Assembly (NCBI GenBank): GCA_013397845.1
Contig: VZTG01007868.1
Span: forward strand, 695,082 to 759,081
Length of the DNA: 64,000 nucleotides
Direction: 5' to 3'
From: Melanocharis versteri
Lineage: Eukaryota > Chordata > Aves > Passeriformes > Melanocharitidae
Shown: positions 11,801 to 25,479 of the stretch, piece by piece
Layout of the letters: every line of letters starts with the position of its first letter
How positions within the stretch are numbered: position 1 is the stretch's first letter
The notes under the pieces: generated by a model
What the model saw: only the letters and a program-made list of their open reading frames with translations
What the model was told of the DNA's origin: nothing
Databases searched by the model: none
Position numbers and translations under genes: made by a program

Positions 11801-14800
11801 TTCGATTTGTTTTATGAGTCTGCCTAATATGTAGCATATAGTATTTATTTTCTTTAATATTCAAGGATGGAAAAGGATTAGGATAGCAGACAGAAGATAC
11901 AAAATTTCTATACCTCAAGGTACCTGCATCCTAATGATAACACGTTTGTTGACCTATGTTTGCATCTGTTTATGCTTTGCAGTTCCTTTTTATTTTTTCC
12001 AGAGGTGATAGATAAAACTTTATTAGATTGTAATGACGTGTTTTCTGTTCTTTGTACTGAATAAATGATGGCTGGTAGGTTTTGGTTGTCTCTTGGGAGT
12101 TTTTGCAAGCACATGGGGTGGACTGCTGCTCCTCACGCCTGCATACAGGACATTGTAAAAACTCTGTGGGCTGAGGGCAGTGACCAGTGGGGGTGGAACA
12201 CAGGAGGTGCTGAGCAAAAAGAACCTCTGATTTCTGCAAGGACCTTCAGCTGGTGGTATATTTTCAGTGCCTAGAAACTTGCTCGGGAGATGGACAGTGC
12301 AGGAGGGAAAAGTGCTGGGAGTAGTGGGTGATGCAGATTGGAATTGCAGCTTTTTAACCTCAGTGAAATCAGAGGCAGACACGAAGGCCCCAGAGCCCTC
12401 TGCATGCAGGCGAAGCTTTGCCTTTTATTTCAGTGATTATAAGGTTTCAGCATGGTGGTCCTAATTCAGCCAGCTAAAGGAGAGGACACATTGCTGGGAG
12501 TTAAACACCCACTATCCTTAATTATTCTGGTGCTGTCGGATGAGTGCTTTACAGAAGCACATTGAAAATCTTCATCCCAACTCTCCATCCAGCAGTGTAA
12601 ATAGCTGTATTTGGATTACTGACCTTCTTAGCAGGACATGGTGTTTTTCCTGTACACAGGCCCCAAATTATGCTGGGACATCTGTCACTTTGTTAGGCTG
12701 CAGAATTGCCTGCAGCTGGTTTTACTGGGACTCTGCTGCATAACCCCTTTAGCTGAATGCCATTATCGCTGCACTGCTGTGTGCTTCAGAAGAATTGTGA
12801 ACAAGTTGCTCCTCAGTGTCTCACATTTAAATGGTAGTCATTTAGCTGGAGCAGTGGCATAGATCAGCACTTGTGGAAATTTAAAGAATTATCTGATATA
12901 AATATTTACAAGAGATGCGTTTCCCTGGTAACTTGAAATATCTAAAAGGCAAACCTTTAAAAATGTAGAGAGCTGTGACACGTTTCTTAGTGTTAAGATT
13001 TGTTCAACTCTTCAGGATGCTGTTGTACTAGAAAGCCATCATTTTTTTTAATGATTGAGAGGTAAACTTGGTTAGTTGGACTGCAAGAAAAAATTAGGTT
13101 CATATCTCTTATGAAAAGAATAATCTCCTTGCAGCACTGGTAGTGCAAGTAAAGCATTTGCCTCCTGTGATTTGTAATGGCACATGCCTTCTTTTTAAAA
13201 TTATTAGAAAGAGAATAACTCTGGCATCACAATCACAGAGTAGCCACTGAGAACAGCCACTAAAAGTTGTGTTTTTGTGATTTTATGGCCTGTTTTTGGA
13301 ACACTCTGCTCTTCCCCTGTTCTCTGGATCATTTGAGGAGTAGCAAGTGGCTGTGGCTACAGAGAGAGTAACAGGTGGCTACTTTGAGCCTGGATATCCA
13401 GACCTGTAACCACAGCTTGTGGCTACCTGTCATGCCCCTGTGCTGTATCGTGTTTGTACACAAATTATTTTATAACATTGTTAGATGTGTGCTTTTACTC
13501 AGCAGTTCTTGAGCGACAACTGCAGCCTGTGTTCATAGAGTCAACAATGTTCTGTTGTAAAGAAAAGGTGTGGGAGGAGAATAAAACCAATCCCGTGGGT
13601 CTTGTCAACTGAGTTTAGAGTGGTTTTTGTGCTTTTGGATTGCATTTGGAGTTCCTCTGAGGTGGAGGATGAGGAAGAAGCCCTCACACACCACAGTGAC
13701 ACTGGAGCTGTTTGCTTGGAGCCCCAGGGTCGCACAGGGCTTGGGGCACCGGGTCTGCACCCAGAGTTTGGGTTGAGGGTTGGGCTCGAGGATCCTGGGG
13801 GTCGTTTCCAGCCCTGTTGGTTCTCTGTGCATCCCCCCTGCCTCCTCCACAGCAGCCAGGAGCTGAGGCATAACTGCAGGTTTCATTCCCAAGCTGCCAA
13901 AATCGGAGCAGCCCCTTTGCTGTGGGTCAGCTCTGCGTGGCTGGATCCCACAGAACCCCCCACAAACTTCTGGGTGGAAATCTGTCTGCATGTGATGGCA
14001 GTGATGGGAATCTCACTGTGCAGCTAGAACTTGGTTGGACAGTGTTCTTCCTCTTCTCATTTTTCTCCCTTATTGCATCTGGCTACATCAGTTGTGTTTT
14101 TACAGCAGGCAAATAAATTCAAGTGCTTTTTATGCCTTTTTTTTTTACATGGGAATACAAAACTGGGATGTTACAAGACAGTATGTTTCCCCAGTTGTGT
14201 TCAAAATGTTAGCTCTGAAACGTCTTCCTTTGGTTATCAAAAGCACTTCTGCATTGTTTTGTCTTTGGAAAAGATAATTTTAAGGGCTTGACAGAGATTG
14301 CTTTGTGGTTTCTTTTTCCTCTCTAAGAAACCTGAACGAGGTTATCTTTCTGACACCATGTCAGGCAGTAAGATGGCAATCTCCATAATTACTACAGCTC
14401 CTGCAGTAGTAGTAGTAGTACCCCATTTTATGCAACTGCTAGAACAAAGAAGTTTATTAATGTTTTACATTACAAAAGTTAGAGAGGAGGTGACAGAAAT
14501 AGAACTCTAAGAATGAAGGCAAGAAGGAGGGGAAATCCAGGGAGAGTGTCCCTGCTTGCTGCTCTCCACCTTTTTGTTAGAATTATTTTGCATGAAAAAA
14601 GGAGTTTGAAAAGACCTGAAGAAAAGGTCATTGAATTAACTGCATTTTTTCCCCTGTGTGTGGCTGAGTACTTGGTGTGACTTAGTGAATCTAAATTTCC
14701 ACTCCCGAGCCTGGCTTTGAACTGGACTGCATTAAGGGTCACTGGTCTGTGTTCTGGGCGGCTCAGAGGACACAGATGTGCTGCCTCTCACCTCCTCCTG

Positions 14801-17267
14801 GCTCCTTGGTGCTCCTGCCCATCAGAGAGCCTCACCTGGGGCGAGGACACCTGGAGCTGCATCACTCTCACTCTGAGGCACGTACAGGGCCAGGCTGGTC
14901 CATCACGGGTGGTTCAATCAACACAAAGTGCTTTTTCTGGCTTTGATTTTATGTTTCTGAACAACTCTTGATACGAAGAAGCACTTAAACTTCCTTTAGG
15001 ATAGAAAGGTGTGGGGTTTTTAACCTGTTACTACCCCCCACCCTTCCCTTGCCCAGCTCTGGTGTAAATCAAGGCAGAAGATTTCAGTAGGATTTTTCCT
15101 CTTGTTAGAAACGGTCTTCAAGAAAAGATGACTTAAGGAATATTTTATCTGTTGCCGCAGAAAAAAACATGTTTTCAGCAAGAAAGTGATCGAGGCATTT
15201 AACTGACCTGAAAGCTGTAGCTGAATTCCTACTGTATTTTTTACATTATGCCCTGTATGCCTGCTAATGCAGAAAATTATGTTCTTTATGGTTTCCCTTT
15301 CTTGTTATCAGCAGCAAAACTGGATGGCTTTTCCATCCTTACACACTGCTGTGTGTTTCTCTGCCTTTGAAAAGGGTAATATTCATGTGGGCTACAAAGC
15401 TCTGAAAAAATGAGAGGATTTTGAGAAGAGAAATTGCATTTCTGACATAGTCTTCCCACAATACATTCCAGCGAGTTAAGAACAAAAAACAACAGAAACT
15501 GTTTGTATTTAGATGCAGCTCTGGGTGATAAACTGCTTCTCAGATGTTTGGATGGAAACTGATGGCTTAAAGATGGGGTGTTTTTCTGTATTTAAGGGAA
15601 AAAAAGAGATCAATTTTGGATAAAATTGAAAGAAAAAACAGGCAATGTACTTTGCTTTACAGGAAGAGGGATTTCAGTTAAAACCAAGACTTTTATGTGC
15701 AAATGGAAAAAAGAAATGTGAGGCAAATTGAATTTTGACGTTTGCCATGTGAATAGTTCTTTGATCATTCAGGCTTTACTATTACGTGACATAAAATATG
15801 AGAATCTTTAAAGTAGTTTACGGAAACTCCAGCAGAAGGGCAGAAATCACAACTTCTAAAACTTGGTACTGCAGCACTGAAAGAAAGTGCAATAACATCC
15901 CCCAAAATAATTCTGTTTGTTTCCAAGCCGGAGCTGGTTTTGCCACTCTGCTTCATTTGCTGTTCCAGATTTTTCAGCGATTTGTTATGAAAAGCACTGT
16001 GAAACAAACATAGTGGAAAGCAGAGCTTTACTTAAAAGTTTCTTTGATTGTTTGGCAAGTTCAGGACTTAATGAACTGCAGCTATCAAAGGCAACTGTCA
16101 AACTGGCAAGAAATAGCAAATTTGGCCTTTTTCCTGCCACAAAGGGGAGACGAGGATGCTGTTCTGCACTTCTCAAGCCAGGGCCTCACAGGATTTATTG
16201 TGGAAGAGCAACAATGGGAAGGCTTTCCTGCTCAAAAATTATGTCCCCCGGGAGCCCAAAATCTCTGTATTTATTCAGGTTAGCTTGAGAAAGCTCTTGC
16301 TGCTGGGGATGTGTATTGACATAGAAAGCAAAATTTGAGGTTGCATAAGAAGGAGGAACATAAAATATTCTCTATGTGGAAAATGAACAGAAAATCCCAT
16401 TGTTCCGCATGCAATTTACTCTCTTCTGGGAGAGTGAAAGTGATGCCTGTGCTTCTCTGCCCCCACTTTTCAACCCTTCTGTAACTCCGTCCTCTCCAGA
16501 ATGGTGCTGCCTGCTCAGGGTTGCTCTTGGCTGCCACTGCCACCTGTGCCTGGCAGGGAGGTGACATTTGACCAGTGTGTGCGTGCTTTGAGATTCCCAA
16601 ATCCCTGTGTGGGCACAGCAGGGTCAGGCTCTGCTGTGCCCAGGGCACCCTGACAGCAGAGTGGCCAGGGAGGTGACAGGAGCACGGTCACTGAGCCTGG
16701 GGACACCCGGGGCCCTTGGACACAGAGCTGTGCTCTGCTCAGCTCTGCAGTGGATCTGCACTGGAAGTGGCTGATGCGCTGCAGAAAGTATTCCAGAGAA
16801 TCTGTGAAAGAAAATGGCATGGAATATCGCCAATCACACAGCAATTATTTAAAGGCATGTGATACGAAATGTGCCAGTGGACTGCACTGCTGAGCGAGTC
16901 AAACCATGCTGCACTCACCGGGTCCTGAGTGACAGAGCACAGCTGGACCTCAGAAGAACCGGCAGTGACAAGGGCTGGGAGCTCCAACGCTGGTGTCACA
17001 CAGGAGTTGTGGAACATCTGGAAACCTCTGTTACCAGAAGGGTGCTTCCAGAGATCAGGATTAACTAACAGTGCCAGAAAAGTCTTGTTGGATGGGAAGG
17101 AGGCTCATGCCTAGCACCAATAAAGAGGTTCTTCCACTTTTCTGTCATAAATCCTCCTGTAAATTCTGTGCAATAAAATAGCACTTCCTTTCTGGACACC
17201 CAAAAGTGCTGTAGCTCCAAAATTGCTGTAGGGAAAGAGTTGATGGAAGTGTGTCCTCAGTTACTGG
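8900..17267. other. Intron 1, no gene seen
   Basis: About 8.4 kb of mostly AT-rich sequence with no recognised exon or RNA gene. Several short T-rich and A-rich runs occur. A stretch near 13770-13830 recalls a CR1 3' tail but is too weak to call. Confidence 0.6.
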
Positions 17268-17631
17268 GTGTTTGAAAGGAGCTCAAAACGGAGCTGGGAA
17301 GGGGCTGGAGCCCCAGGAGCAGCTGAGGGAGCTGGGAAAGGGGCTCAGCCTGGAGCAAAGGAGGCTCAGGGGGACCTTGTGGCTCTGCACAACTCCCTGA
17401 CAGGAGGGGGCAGCCGGGGGGGTCGGGCTCTGCTCCCAGGGAACAGCGACAGGAGGAGAGGGAACGGCCTCAGGCTGTCAGGTTGGACATTGGGAAAATT
17501 CTTTCTGGGAAGGGCTGTCCAGCCCTGGCACAGCTGCCCAGGGCAGGGGTGGAGTGCCCATCCTCGGGGGGATTTCAGAGCTGTGCGGATGTGGCACCGG
17601 GGGACAGGGGTCCGTGGTGGCCTTGGCAGTG
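17268..17631 (+). mobile_element. CR1 LINE 3' fragment, left part
   Basis: This matches the avian CR1 3' region as I know it. It has the GAGCAGCTGAGGGAGCTGGG block, the GGAGGCTCAGGGGGACCTT block, the GACAGGAGGGGGCAGCCGGG block and the region read as GCTGCCCAGGGCAGGGGTGGAG. It is 5'-truncated, as most CR1 copies are, and is cut at GGCAGTG by an LTR. The rest of the same CR1 resumes at 18319. Confidence 0.9.
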
Positions 17632-18318
17632 TGATTTATTAAAATATGGATAAAGGTCTAATATCGATATCCAACTAGGACGGACAGAGACTCTCTAACT
17701 CAGCAAGTTAGAAAGTGTATGTTTATTTCAGCGCCGGGCTTCGTGTGGGATAATTCCCTGATCTGCAGAAGCAAAGCACAAGCCAACACAGAGTCCTTTT
17801 ATCTACAAAAGTTCTGAATATTCAAAATACAAATACACATTTATCACATTGACGCCATCCATGCCCCGCTTCGTATGGTAATTAGCTAAAGAAATAATTA
17901 AGCATGCGTAGTTGGTTCCTAGATTTGGGTTGGTGGTCCTGGAATTTGGGGAGGGGTCTGAAAGGATGAAGTAAAACTTGTCTTCCTCGTTCTGACCTTT
18001 CTACCTTTCTGGTTTTTAACAGTACTTATTACTCTTGGGGAACTTTCAGTCCTTCTCCTCATTACTCTTGAATAGTAATTGTTTAAGTTTCTTTAGATCT
18101 TTAACCAGTGAAATTTGTTCCTTATTATGAGGGCAGCTGAATAAACCTAGCATGACAAGCTATCATTTATTTTGTGTCTTCAATCTTATTCTAAGCTTGG
18201 CTTCTTAGCTAATTATTAACCTTTTAATTAGCTCCAGCTGTATTTGCTTGCTAATTCTATTCTAGCTAATTTCAGCAAAACTAGCCTCTAGTTAAAATGT
18301 TTAAAACTCTATGTTTCA
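17632..18318 (-). mobile_element. Solo LTR inserted into CR1
   Basis: This 687-bp element begins TG and ends CA on the + strand and lies exactly at the break in a CR1 copy. Read on the - strand it has a GATAAAAGG TATA-like box (about 17796-17803), an AATAAA signal (17722-17727) and a short 3' end, which is the order expected of an LTR. Flanks are AGTG on the left and AGTC on the right, compatible with a 4-bp target duplication carrying one change. No internal retroviral sequence is present. The family is not identified. Confidence 0.78.
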
Positions 18319-18401
18319 AGTCCTGGGGAAGGGCTGGGCTCTGATCTTTGAGGGCTTTTCTGACCCAAACAATGCCGTGATGCTGTGACTGTGATTCTGT
18401 A
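18319..18401 (+). mobile_element. CR1 LINE 3' terminus, right part
   Basis: Continuation of the CR1 at 17268-17631: it carries GGGCTCTGATCTTTGAGGGC, the CCCAAACAAT block and a GTGATTCTG-like terminal repeat, which is the CR1 3' end. The CR1 sequence reads through if the intervening LTR is removed. Confidence 0.85.
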
Positions 18402-21400
18402 GCTCCTCCTGGTGTGTTTGATTTGAGTCCCCCTCTTGCTCGGGGCTCTGTGGAGGGGTTTGGATGGGTGGGAGGTTCGGTTCTGCCGCGGGGTGTGGAC
18501 AGTGGTCCAGCAAAATGCCTGCAACGAGTGACAAAGGGATTGTATTTTCTACCATTAGTAATTTACCTCTTGTACGAACTTTGCTGTCTGATTAACAGTG
18601 TTGGAATGACAAGTGTGGCTAAAACCAGAGGATTCACAACCAATTTGTGGGGGAAGAGAAATCCAGACATTCTCTAAAAGATGTGAAATATTTCTATCCT
18701 GTTATCAGAGAATATGAGCAATTGTTGAATTACTTAAAAAAGAAACTTCAGCATGTCCTTTGCTATATCATGACACTAACTTGGGTGAGTATTAGGTGTA
18801 TTGTCTCTGTGTTTAAAGTAATTCACACTGAAAAAACTTCAAATTGAATCAACTTCAAAATCTCTGTTACTAATCTATTGAGTGTAGCACAGCTAATATG
18901 ATTGGGGACATATTAGTAAAAAACCTGAGAAGAAAACATGTGCCGTAGTTCTAGTTGGGTAGATTCTTGAAAGCTAAATGTATGCTTAAGTGGGTCTTTG
19001 ACAGTAAATATTATAAAATGTGGATTATATCTGTAATGCTATTGGCTTTACAGGCTGAACATAATTTTATTTGACATCAAGCCTGAACGCATTTCAGCAA
19101 TCTCCAGCCAAATTTTGAAAACTTAATTTTCAGCTCACAATTGGAGTAGTGCGACTCAGTTCTTACCCTTCATATAAAATGTTGGTGGCTGTGACCCTTG
19201 TCTGTGCAAGAATTTTTTTTATATTTGTAAGTTGGAATATTGGAGTATTTACTGTTACAGCATGTCCAAACATTGTCAACAGTTGAGGAACTTTCAGAGA
19301 ATCCTTGTACAAAACCAGGAATTGAAAATAGACAGTCAGAAGCCCTGGGGACTAGGGAAGGATTATAAGATGATGGAATAATCTTAATTGTTGCTTGGCC
19401 AAGGTGAGGTGCATTGGTTTTCGTTTGTTTGGAGGTGTTTGTTTTGTTTTGGGGTGGTTCTTTCTTGTTTGTTTGTCAGTTTTGGTTGTTTTGTTTTTTT
19501 CATTGCAAACTTGGAGAATTCAGAAGACACTAGATTGAAGAATGTGTGCAGAAATATGATGGAAGTTTCATCCAAATTTCTTGGTGGGTGAGACAGGACA
19601 GGACTCAGTCACTGGATCCTTGATGTCCTCAGCTGAAGTCAGTGTTCCATCTCCCTGTGCCTCTGAGTGAGCCCCATCTCTGCTCAGGGGGCTGGTACAA
19701 GAGTCCAGACCGTCCCCTGGGGCTCTGGAATGTCCAGATGTGCTGAGAGAGGCAGCTACAGGTTCCCTAAAAGGGAACTTTTCTACTCGCAGCCCTTGGG
19801 GGCGAGGTTGGGAAACGTAATTTTAGTGAAGAACCAGTTTCTCTCAGAGTTGTGGTCAGAGCAGCTCCGTGTTCAGCTCTGTGGCCCCTGGAATGTCATT
19901 CCCTGCCCTCCTGAGCTTGGTCCGGGTGGGCAGACCAGCCAGGGCTGCTCTGGTGGACTGTGAGTAAATGGAAGGTGGGCGTCGAGGCTTCTGGTGTTGC
20001 AATAACCTTCCCTTGTTAAAAAAGTTACAAACCGGAGTCTGTCACTTTTCTTGCCAGTTTTTTTGCAAGGTTATAACAAGGCCCCGACCCTTCAGGGCTA
20101 GTTAACCACAGAGTGTGGCTGTCAGAGAGCATGGTCCCAACAAAAGGATGTTTTTCCATGCCATGAAATCGTTCAGGTTTCTTGAAAACCTTGTATTTGG
20201 CTCTTTGCCGTGGTCTTTGATTTTCCATCAGGGCTCTGTCTGTCTGGTGCTGGTGTGTGATTGTACCAGTCTTGTCCCTCATCTCACAGAAAACTGCAGT
20301 TGCTTGAAATTTCAGGCGTTTGTGGTTTGTTTTTTTTCTGAAAATGTTTATAGATAGAAATTATTATATATAACAGGGATGTAACAAGGTCTAAGATGTG
20401 CTGACTTCTTATTCTTGCCTCCCTATCGTGTGTTGGCTCACTTCAGGGAGAGAAGCTCTGTTTATAGCAATCTTGAGTTGAACTCTTTTACAGCAGATCT
20501 ATATTTGGGCATCTTTGCACATATCCTTGTGTCTAAAATGGGCACCATAATTCTTACCTTGTAGAGGAGTTTGGAGATTAGTTACTGTCTGTAAAGAGCT
20601 TTCAAAATGTCAAATCCTGTGTTTGCATATTTTCAGAGTATAATTAGAAAGCAGTCAATTAATCTGCTTCCTGTAAATTAATACATCAAAATTACTTGCT
20701 CTATAGAAATTGTTTGTGTGAATGCTTTGGGGTAGATTTATCTTTTTTCCTTTTTATTTTTGGTACATATGTGATGATGTTTGCTGAGGAGCCTGGGCTT
20801 TGCACAGTGTAGGGATGCAATCTTCAAAAACCAGGCTCTTAATATAATTTCATTATTTACGTGCCTGCTCATTCTTTAAAATGAAGCTGCATGTTTTCAG
20901 CAGTGAGGGTAATTTATTAGCTAGAAGAATTTAACTTGGGCTCAGGAGGGTTTTCCATTACTTTCTGTGTTAGGATTGATGAAGGAGGGTCTGTGTCTCA
21001 TCTTGATCCTGTATGTTTGATGCAGGAGCTCTCTAGAGAGATTTTTCTGGTCCACCTTACATAAGTAATCAGAATAGAAGGTTATGGATGTTCCTTCTGG
21101 CCTTTAAAGTCTGATCTTTTAATTAAAATACAGGGATGTCTTCTGCGGGGCGAAGCAAATGCTGAGGTTTATGTCAGAATTGTGTGGAGGAGCTTTCAGC
21201 ACTGTCAGGTTTCAGAGGAAGGGGCTGGAGAGCTCTGGCTGATGTTTGGACAAGGAGGGGAAGGCTGTCAGTACGTGGAGAAAGGTTAAGGTTGTGACAA
21301 CAGCTGAACAAATGAGACAGGGTGAAAAAAAAGAGCAAAACACAGAAAGCTTTGAGTCCTGAAAAATGTTTAACACTGCCACTGATTACAGTACTCCCTT

Positions 21401-23954
21401 TGGTCTGTTTCTGTTTTCCCCATCTGTCCTTTCTGTGTCAATTTGAACATCACATTTTTCTACTGATACAGCTCTATTTCTCCTAATTTAGTTGTGTTGT
21501 GCTTAGTTATGTGGCAGGGCTGTAGTCTTGGTTCCTTTCAGCTGTGCCGTGCTCGAGGGGGGGCCAAAACTTGGACTGACTTGACTGCTCATTCCCTCCA
21601 GTTTGGCCCAAATGGAAGCTGCTGAGACCCTGAAATGGGGGCAGGGACAAGGGGTGAGGGGCTGTGCCCCCAGCCCACCTGCTGGGTCAGGTCATCAGTA
21701 GGGAAAATGGGATTTCTGTGCTCCTCCTCCCTCATTTACACTGCAGACATTTCACTGCCATGGCCCCCACGGGTACCTGCCCATTTGTTTCACTCTCCAC
21801 ATGAATGGGTATGTCCTGAAAATGTCTCAAATTACTATAAAAAACAACACTTTCCAAGGAAGTGGTTTTTCCTTTGCCAGCATAAGGAATATTACTATAG
21901 AGAAACCCAAGACTGGGAGGGATCAGAGGCAGCAAGTGGTACCTAAATTCAGATGTTTTGTTGTGAAGTGTGACCTGCAGCTGAGTGCTGTGTCCTTTTC
22001 CCGGTGCGTGGGAGGATCAGAATCCCGGGAACGGGGTTGAGGGTGAGCACAGGGGTAGCTGCATCCACCACCAGGCACTTGGAGCAGTTCTGTCTGTCCC
22101 TGGGCTCGTGCAGCTTGGATCTGGCCGTGCTTTGTGGGAAGCACTCCTCACTTTTCAGGAATTCAGCCTGTAGAAGTATCCCGAGGGCGCAGCTACAGCA
22201 CCAGTCACCTGGGGAGACGGGATGCGGAGATGTGTCAGCCCCGGGAGCCCTGGTGCTCGTGGGAGGGGAGGCGGCAGAGCTGGCAGGGCTGCGAGTGTTT
22301 ACTAGGGACTGTGCTGCCGATGCAAGGCAGCTCTCAGGTCCCTGGGAAGCAAGTGGCTTGTGGTTTCTGGCAGGAAATTCCCACTGGACTGTGTCAAATG
22401 CACTCTGAGATGAAGGTACCCGTGTTCAGTTTATTATTAGTGAATAATTTAGCTGCACCTGCTTGTTATACCCATTCCTGCAGGTTTTGCTTCTCAAAAT
22501 TTCCTTTTATGCGGCAGAATTCTCCTCTGTTGATAAACTGCTGCTGAAGTGCAAATGGTCTGCATTCAAAATAGAGCAGATGGGGCCATATTAGCCTGAT
22601 TCTCTCATCCATGAAAACAAATGCTATAACCATTGTAATTTGGTGTAATTTCAATGCAAGTCAACAAAGTTGCAGGAGAATTTAGGTCCTCAGTGACCTT
22701 TGTGTATTCCTTGACTTCTGTTTTGCATGCACGTTGGGTATGGTATTTTCTAATTGACAGAGTAAGAGTTTATAACACAGGGTGCATTTATGTGTAATCT
22801 CCCTAATTTGAAAACTGTTGATTGCATAATTACATATAATTACCTCAGTTGTTCTTGGCCAGACAATATTTGTGGGATGGCTCAGGAAGGCAATTCACTG
22901 TCAGATGTTAGAACAGATTTTATGGAGCAGGTTGGCACTCAATTAATTCAATATTGGTTAAAGAAAGGAGACATCAAGCCATCCCATCCCCCACCCAGTA
23001 AAAGGTATTTTGTATTTGTCCAGTTTGAAGCTAAACCCCGAGCAGATACCACAGCCCATCTCTGAATCTCCTCAGCGTGGGAGATCCAAAACCTTCTAAT
23101 GTGCTCTTGGCAGATAAAAGCCCTATTCTCATTTACCTGTAGAATTTTTTTCTCTGTAGTTCTGTTCAGTATCAGATATCTGCCTATCAGGGATGATGAA
23201 CTAACAGCAAAATGATAAAAAAACACCTTAATCCCCAGGTGTCACCAGAAAGAAACACAGAACCTGAAATACACCAGCGTCTCTCTACCAGGTTTGCATA
23301 TTACTTCTTATTTTTTTAAAGAATCAAAATCAAACCCAAAATCAGCAAGGAAAACCCCAGGAAACTTGTACGAGCCAGCACTTCATTGAAGGTACGAGAG
23401 CATCTCGTTTCTGATCAGGTGCAAAGCAACCTGAAGGCTGTAGAAAACTCCCATGCCACCAAGGGAAGTTTTAATTAGTCCCTCTAGGACTATGAGAAAG
23501 GCTTCTACCAAAGGTCCCACTGCTCTAATTACCTGTCCCACATGGTGGCCATGAGGACATGCTGGGGGAGGCACCAGTTTAACACTTATATTACTTTTCC
23601 CTTCTCTCTCCTCTGGAATGACTTTCCAGTTATTTTCAGCTTCAGGACTGTTTGCATTCCACGTATGTGAGTTCTGTGTGTTTGCTAGCCCAGGAATTCT
23701 GCACAGTGAACCCTCTGCTCTCCCTGCACATCACGGCCGCTGCATTTACCACTTCCTTTGTCACAGAGCAGCATCAGACTATCACCAGTTCCGTGGAGAA
23801 CCACTTTCTTCTGTTTGTTTCGAAGCTGTTTTCTCTGACTTTTGTTTTACAGATTTTTTATTTTTAATTGGAAAAGAAATAGACCTGTGTAGCCCTATTC
23901 ATCCTCTTCATACACTTGGTTTTGCAGACTCCTGTTGTATGCCCAGAGTTGCTC
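18402..23954. other. Intron 1, no gene seen
   Basis: AT-rich sequence without a recognised exon. A GT-rich low-complexity tract lies at about 19415-19500. Around 21080-21120 a short stretch (CCTTCTGGCCTTTAAAGTCTG) recalls a very old interspersed repeat but cannot be placed. Confidence 0.55.
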
Positions 23955-24255
23955 CTTCCGTAGAATTACAGAACAGTTTGGTTGAAAGGGACCTTTTAAG
24001 GGTTTCCTAGTCCAACCCTGCCTGCAGTGAGCTGTGACATCTTCACCTTGATCAGGTGGGTCCTGTCCAGCCTGCCCTTGAATGTCTCCAGGGATGGGGC
24101 ATCCACCTCCTCTTGGGCAGCCTGTGCCAGGGCCTCACCACCCTCATGGTGAAATACTCCTTCCATATATCCAGTCTAAATTGGCCTCCTTCTCTTTAAA
24201 ACGATCACCCCTTGTCCTTTCTTTGTCCTGAAGAGTCCCAGAATAGGTTTTTACT
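23955..24255 (-). mobile_element. CR1 LINE 3' fragment
   Basis: An antisense CR1 3' end. From left to right it shows the inverted terminal GAATTACAGAACAGTTTGG block, TTGAAAGGGACC, CCAGGGATGGGGCATCCACC and GGCCTCACCACCCTCATGGTGAA. The GAAATACTCCTTCCATAT block follows, then the region ending AACGATCACCCCTTGTCC. Sequence beyond 24255 toward 24826 may be older internal CR1 or another element, but I cannot assign it. Confidence 0.85.
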
Positions 24256-24830
24256 TACCCAGATGGACATACTCAACCCTTTCCACACCACGTCTGTCTC
24301 TTTCTGAACCTTTCCCAGTTCATGTTTCCCCGTCTGTGTGAAAAGTCCAAAAGTACCCACAGTGTTCAGGATGTTTCATAGTGTAACAGCCTTGTTCACT
24401 TTGTTCTGTTTCTTTCCCAGCTGTCCCTGTACTCTGATTTGCTTCTTTTTGGCACTGCTGAGCATTGGGATGGTGTTTTCATGGAACGTTTCCTGGGATC
24501 TTGCTCCTGAGTGGTGGTAGCAAGCACAAAGCCCATCTTCCCACAAGTGAAGCTTGGAATGTTTCTCCTCACGTGTGTCACTTTGCATTTGTGCACAATT
24601 GCTTCCGTCTGCCATCTTGCTGTCCAGTAACTCAGGCCTGTTGAAGTTCTTAATAATAGATTCTCATCATTACTATCTCAAATAACTTACAAAGTTTATC
24701 ATCCTTTGTAGTGCCTGTCCCAGTCCTCAACAGAACTCCCTGAGGAAGTCCTTTGGTGACTTTGTTCCATTGTAAGACCTGACAGATGGTCCAGTATTCC
24801 AGCTCTGTTTCCTAGCTTTTGATCAGTTTT

Positions 24831-25472
24831 TTTTTCTTTTTCTTTTTCTTTTTCTTTTTCTTTTTCTTTTTCTTTTTCTTTTTCTTTTTCTTTTTCTTTT
24901 TCTTTTTCTTTTTCTTTTTCTTTTTCTTTTTCTTTTTCTTTTTCTTTTTCTTTTTCTTTTTCTTTTTCTTTTTCTTTTTCTTTTTCTTTTTCTTTTTCTT
25001 TTTCTTTTTCTTTTTCTTTTTCTTTTTCTTTTTCTTTTTCTTTTTCTTTTTCTTTTTCTTTTTCTTTTTCTTTTTCTTTTTCTTTTTCTTTTTCTTTTTC
25101 TTTTTCTTTTTCTTTTTCTTTTTCTTTTTCTTTTTCTTTTTCTTTTTCTTTTTCTTTTTCTTTTTCTTTTTCTTTTTCTTTTTCTTTTTCTTTTTCTTTT
25201 TCTTTTTCTTTTTCTTTTTCTTTTTCTTTTTCTTTTTCTTTTTCTTTTTCTTTTTCTTTTTCTTTTTCTTTTTCTTTTTCTTTTTCTTTTTCTTTTTCTT
25301 TTTCTTTTTCTTTTTCTTTTTCTTTTTCTTTTTCTTTTTCTTTTTCTTTTTCTTTTTCTTTTTCTTTTTCTTTTTCTTTTTCTTTTTCTTTTTCTTTTTC
25401 TTTTTCTTTTTCTTTTTCTTTTTCTTTTTCTTTTTCTTTTTCTTTTTCTTTTTCTTTTTCTTTTTCTTTTTT
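24831..25472. repeat. (TTTTTC)n hexanucleotide satellite, about 106 units
   Basis: Cytosines occur every 6 bases from 24836 to 25466 with no interruption that I can find, giving 106 TTTTTC units in about 640 bp. T runs flank both ends. The - strand is pure purine (GAAAAA)n, which makes the apparent Lys-Glu open frame there an artefact. A perfect homopurine/homopyrimidine array this long is prone to slippage and can form triplex DNA. The assembled length may not equal the true length. Confidence 0.97.
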
Positions 25473-25479
25473 TTTTTTA

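Noticed and set aside
13770..13830. Possible CR1 3' tail
   Set aside because: Only a short stretch resembles CR1, with no terminal repeat, so it is too weak to annotate.
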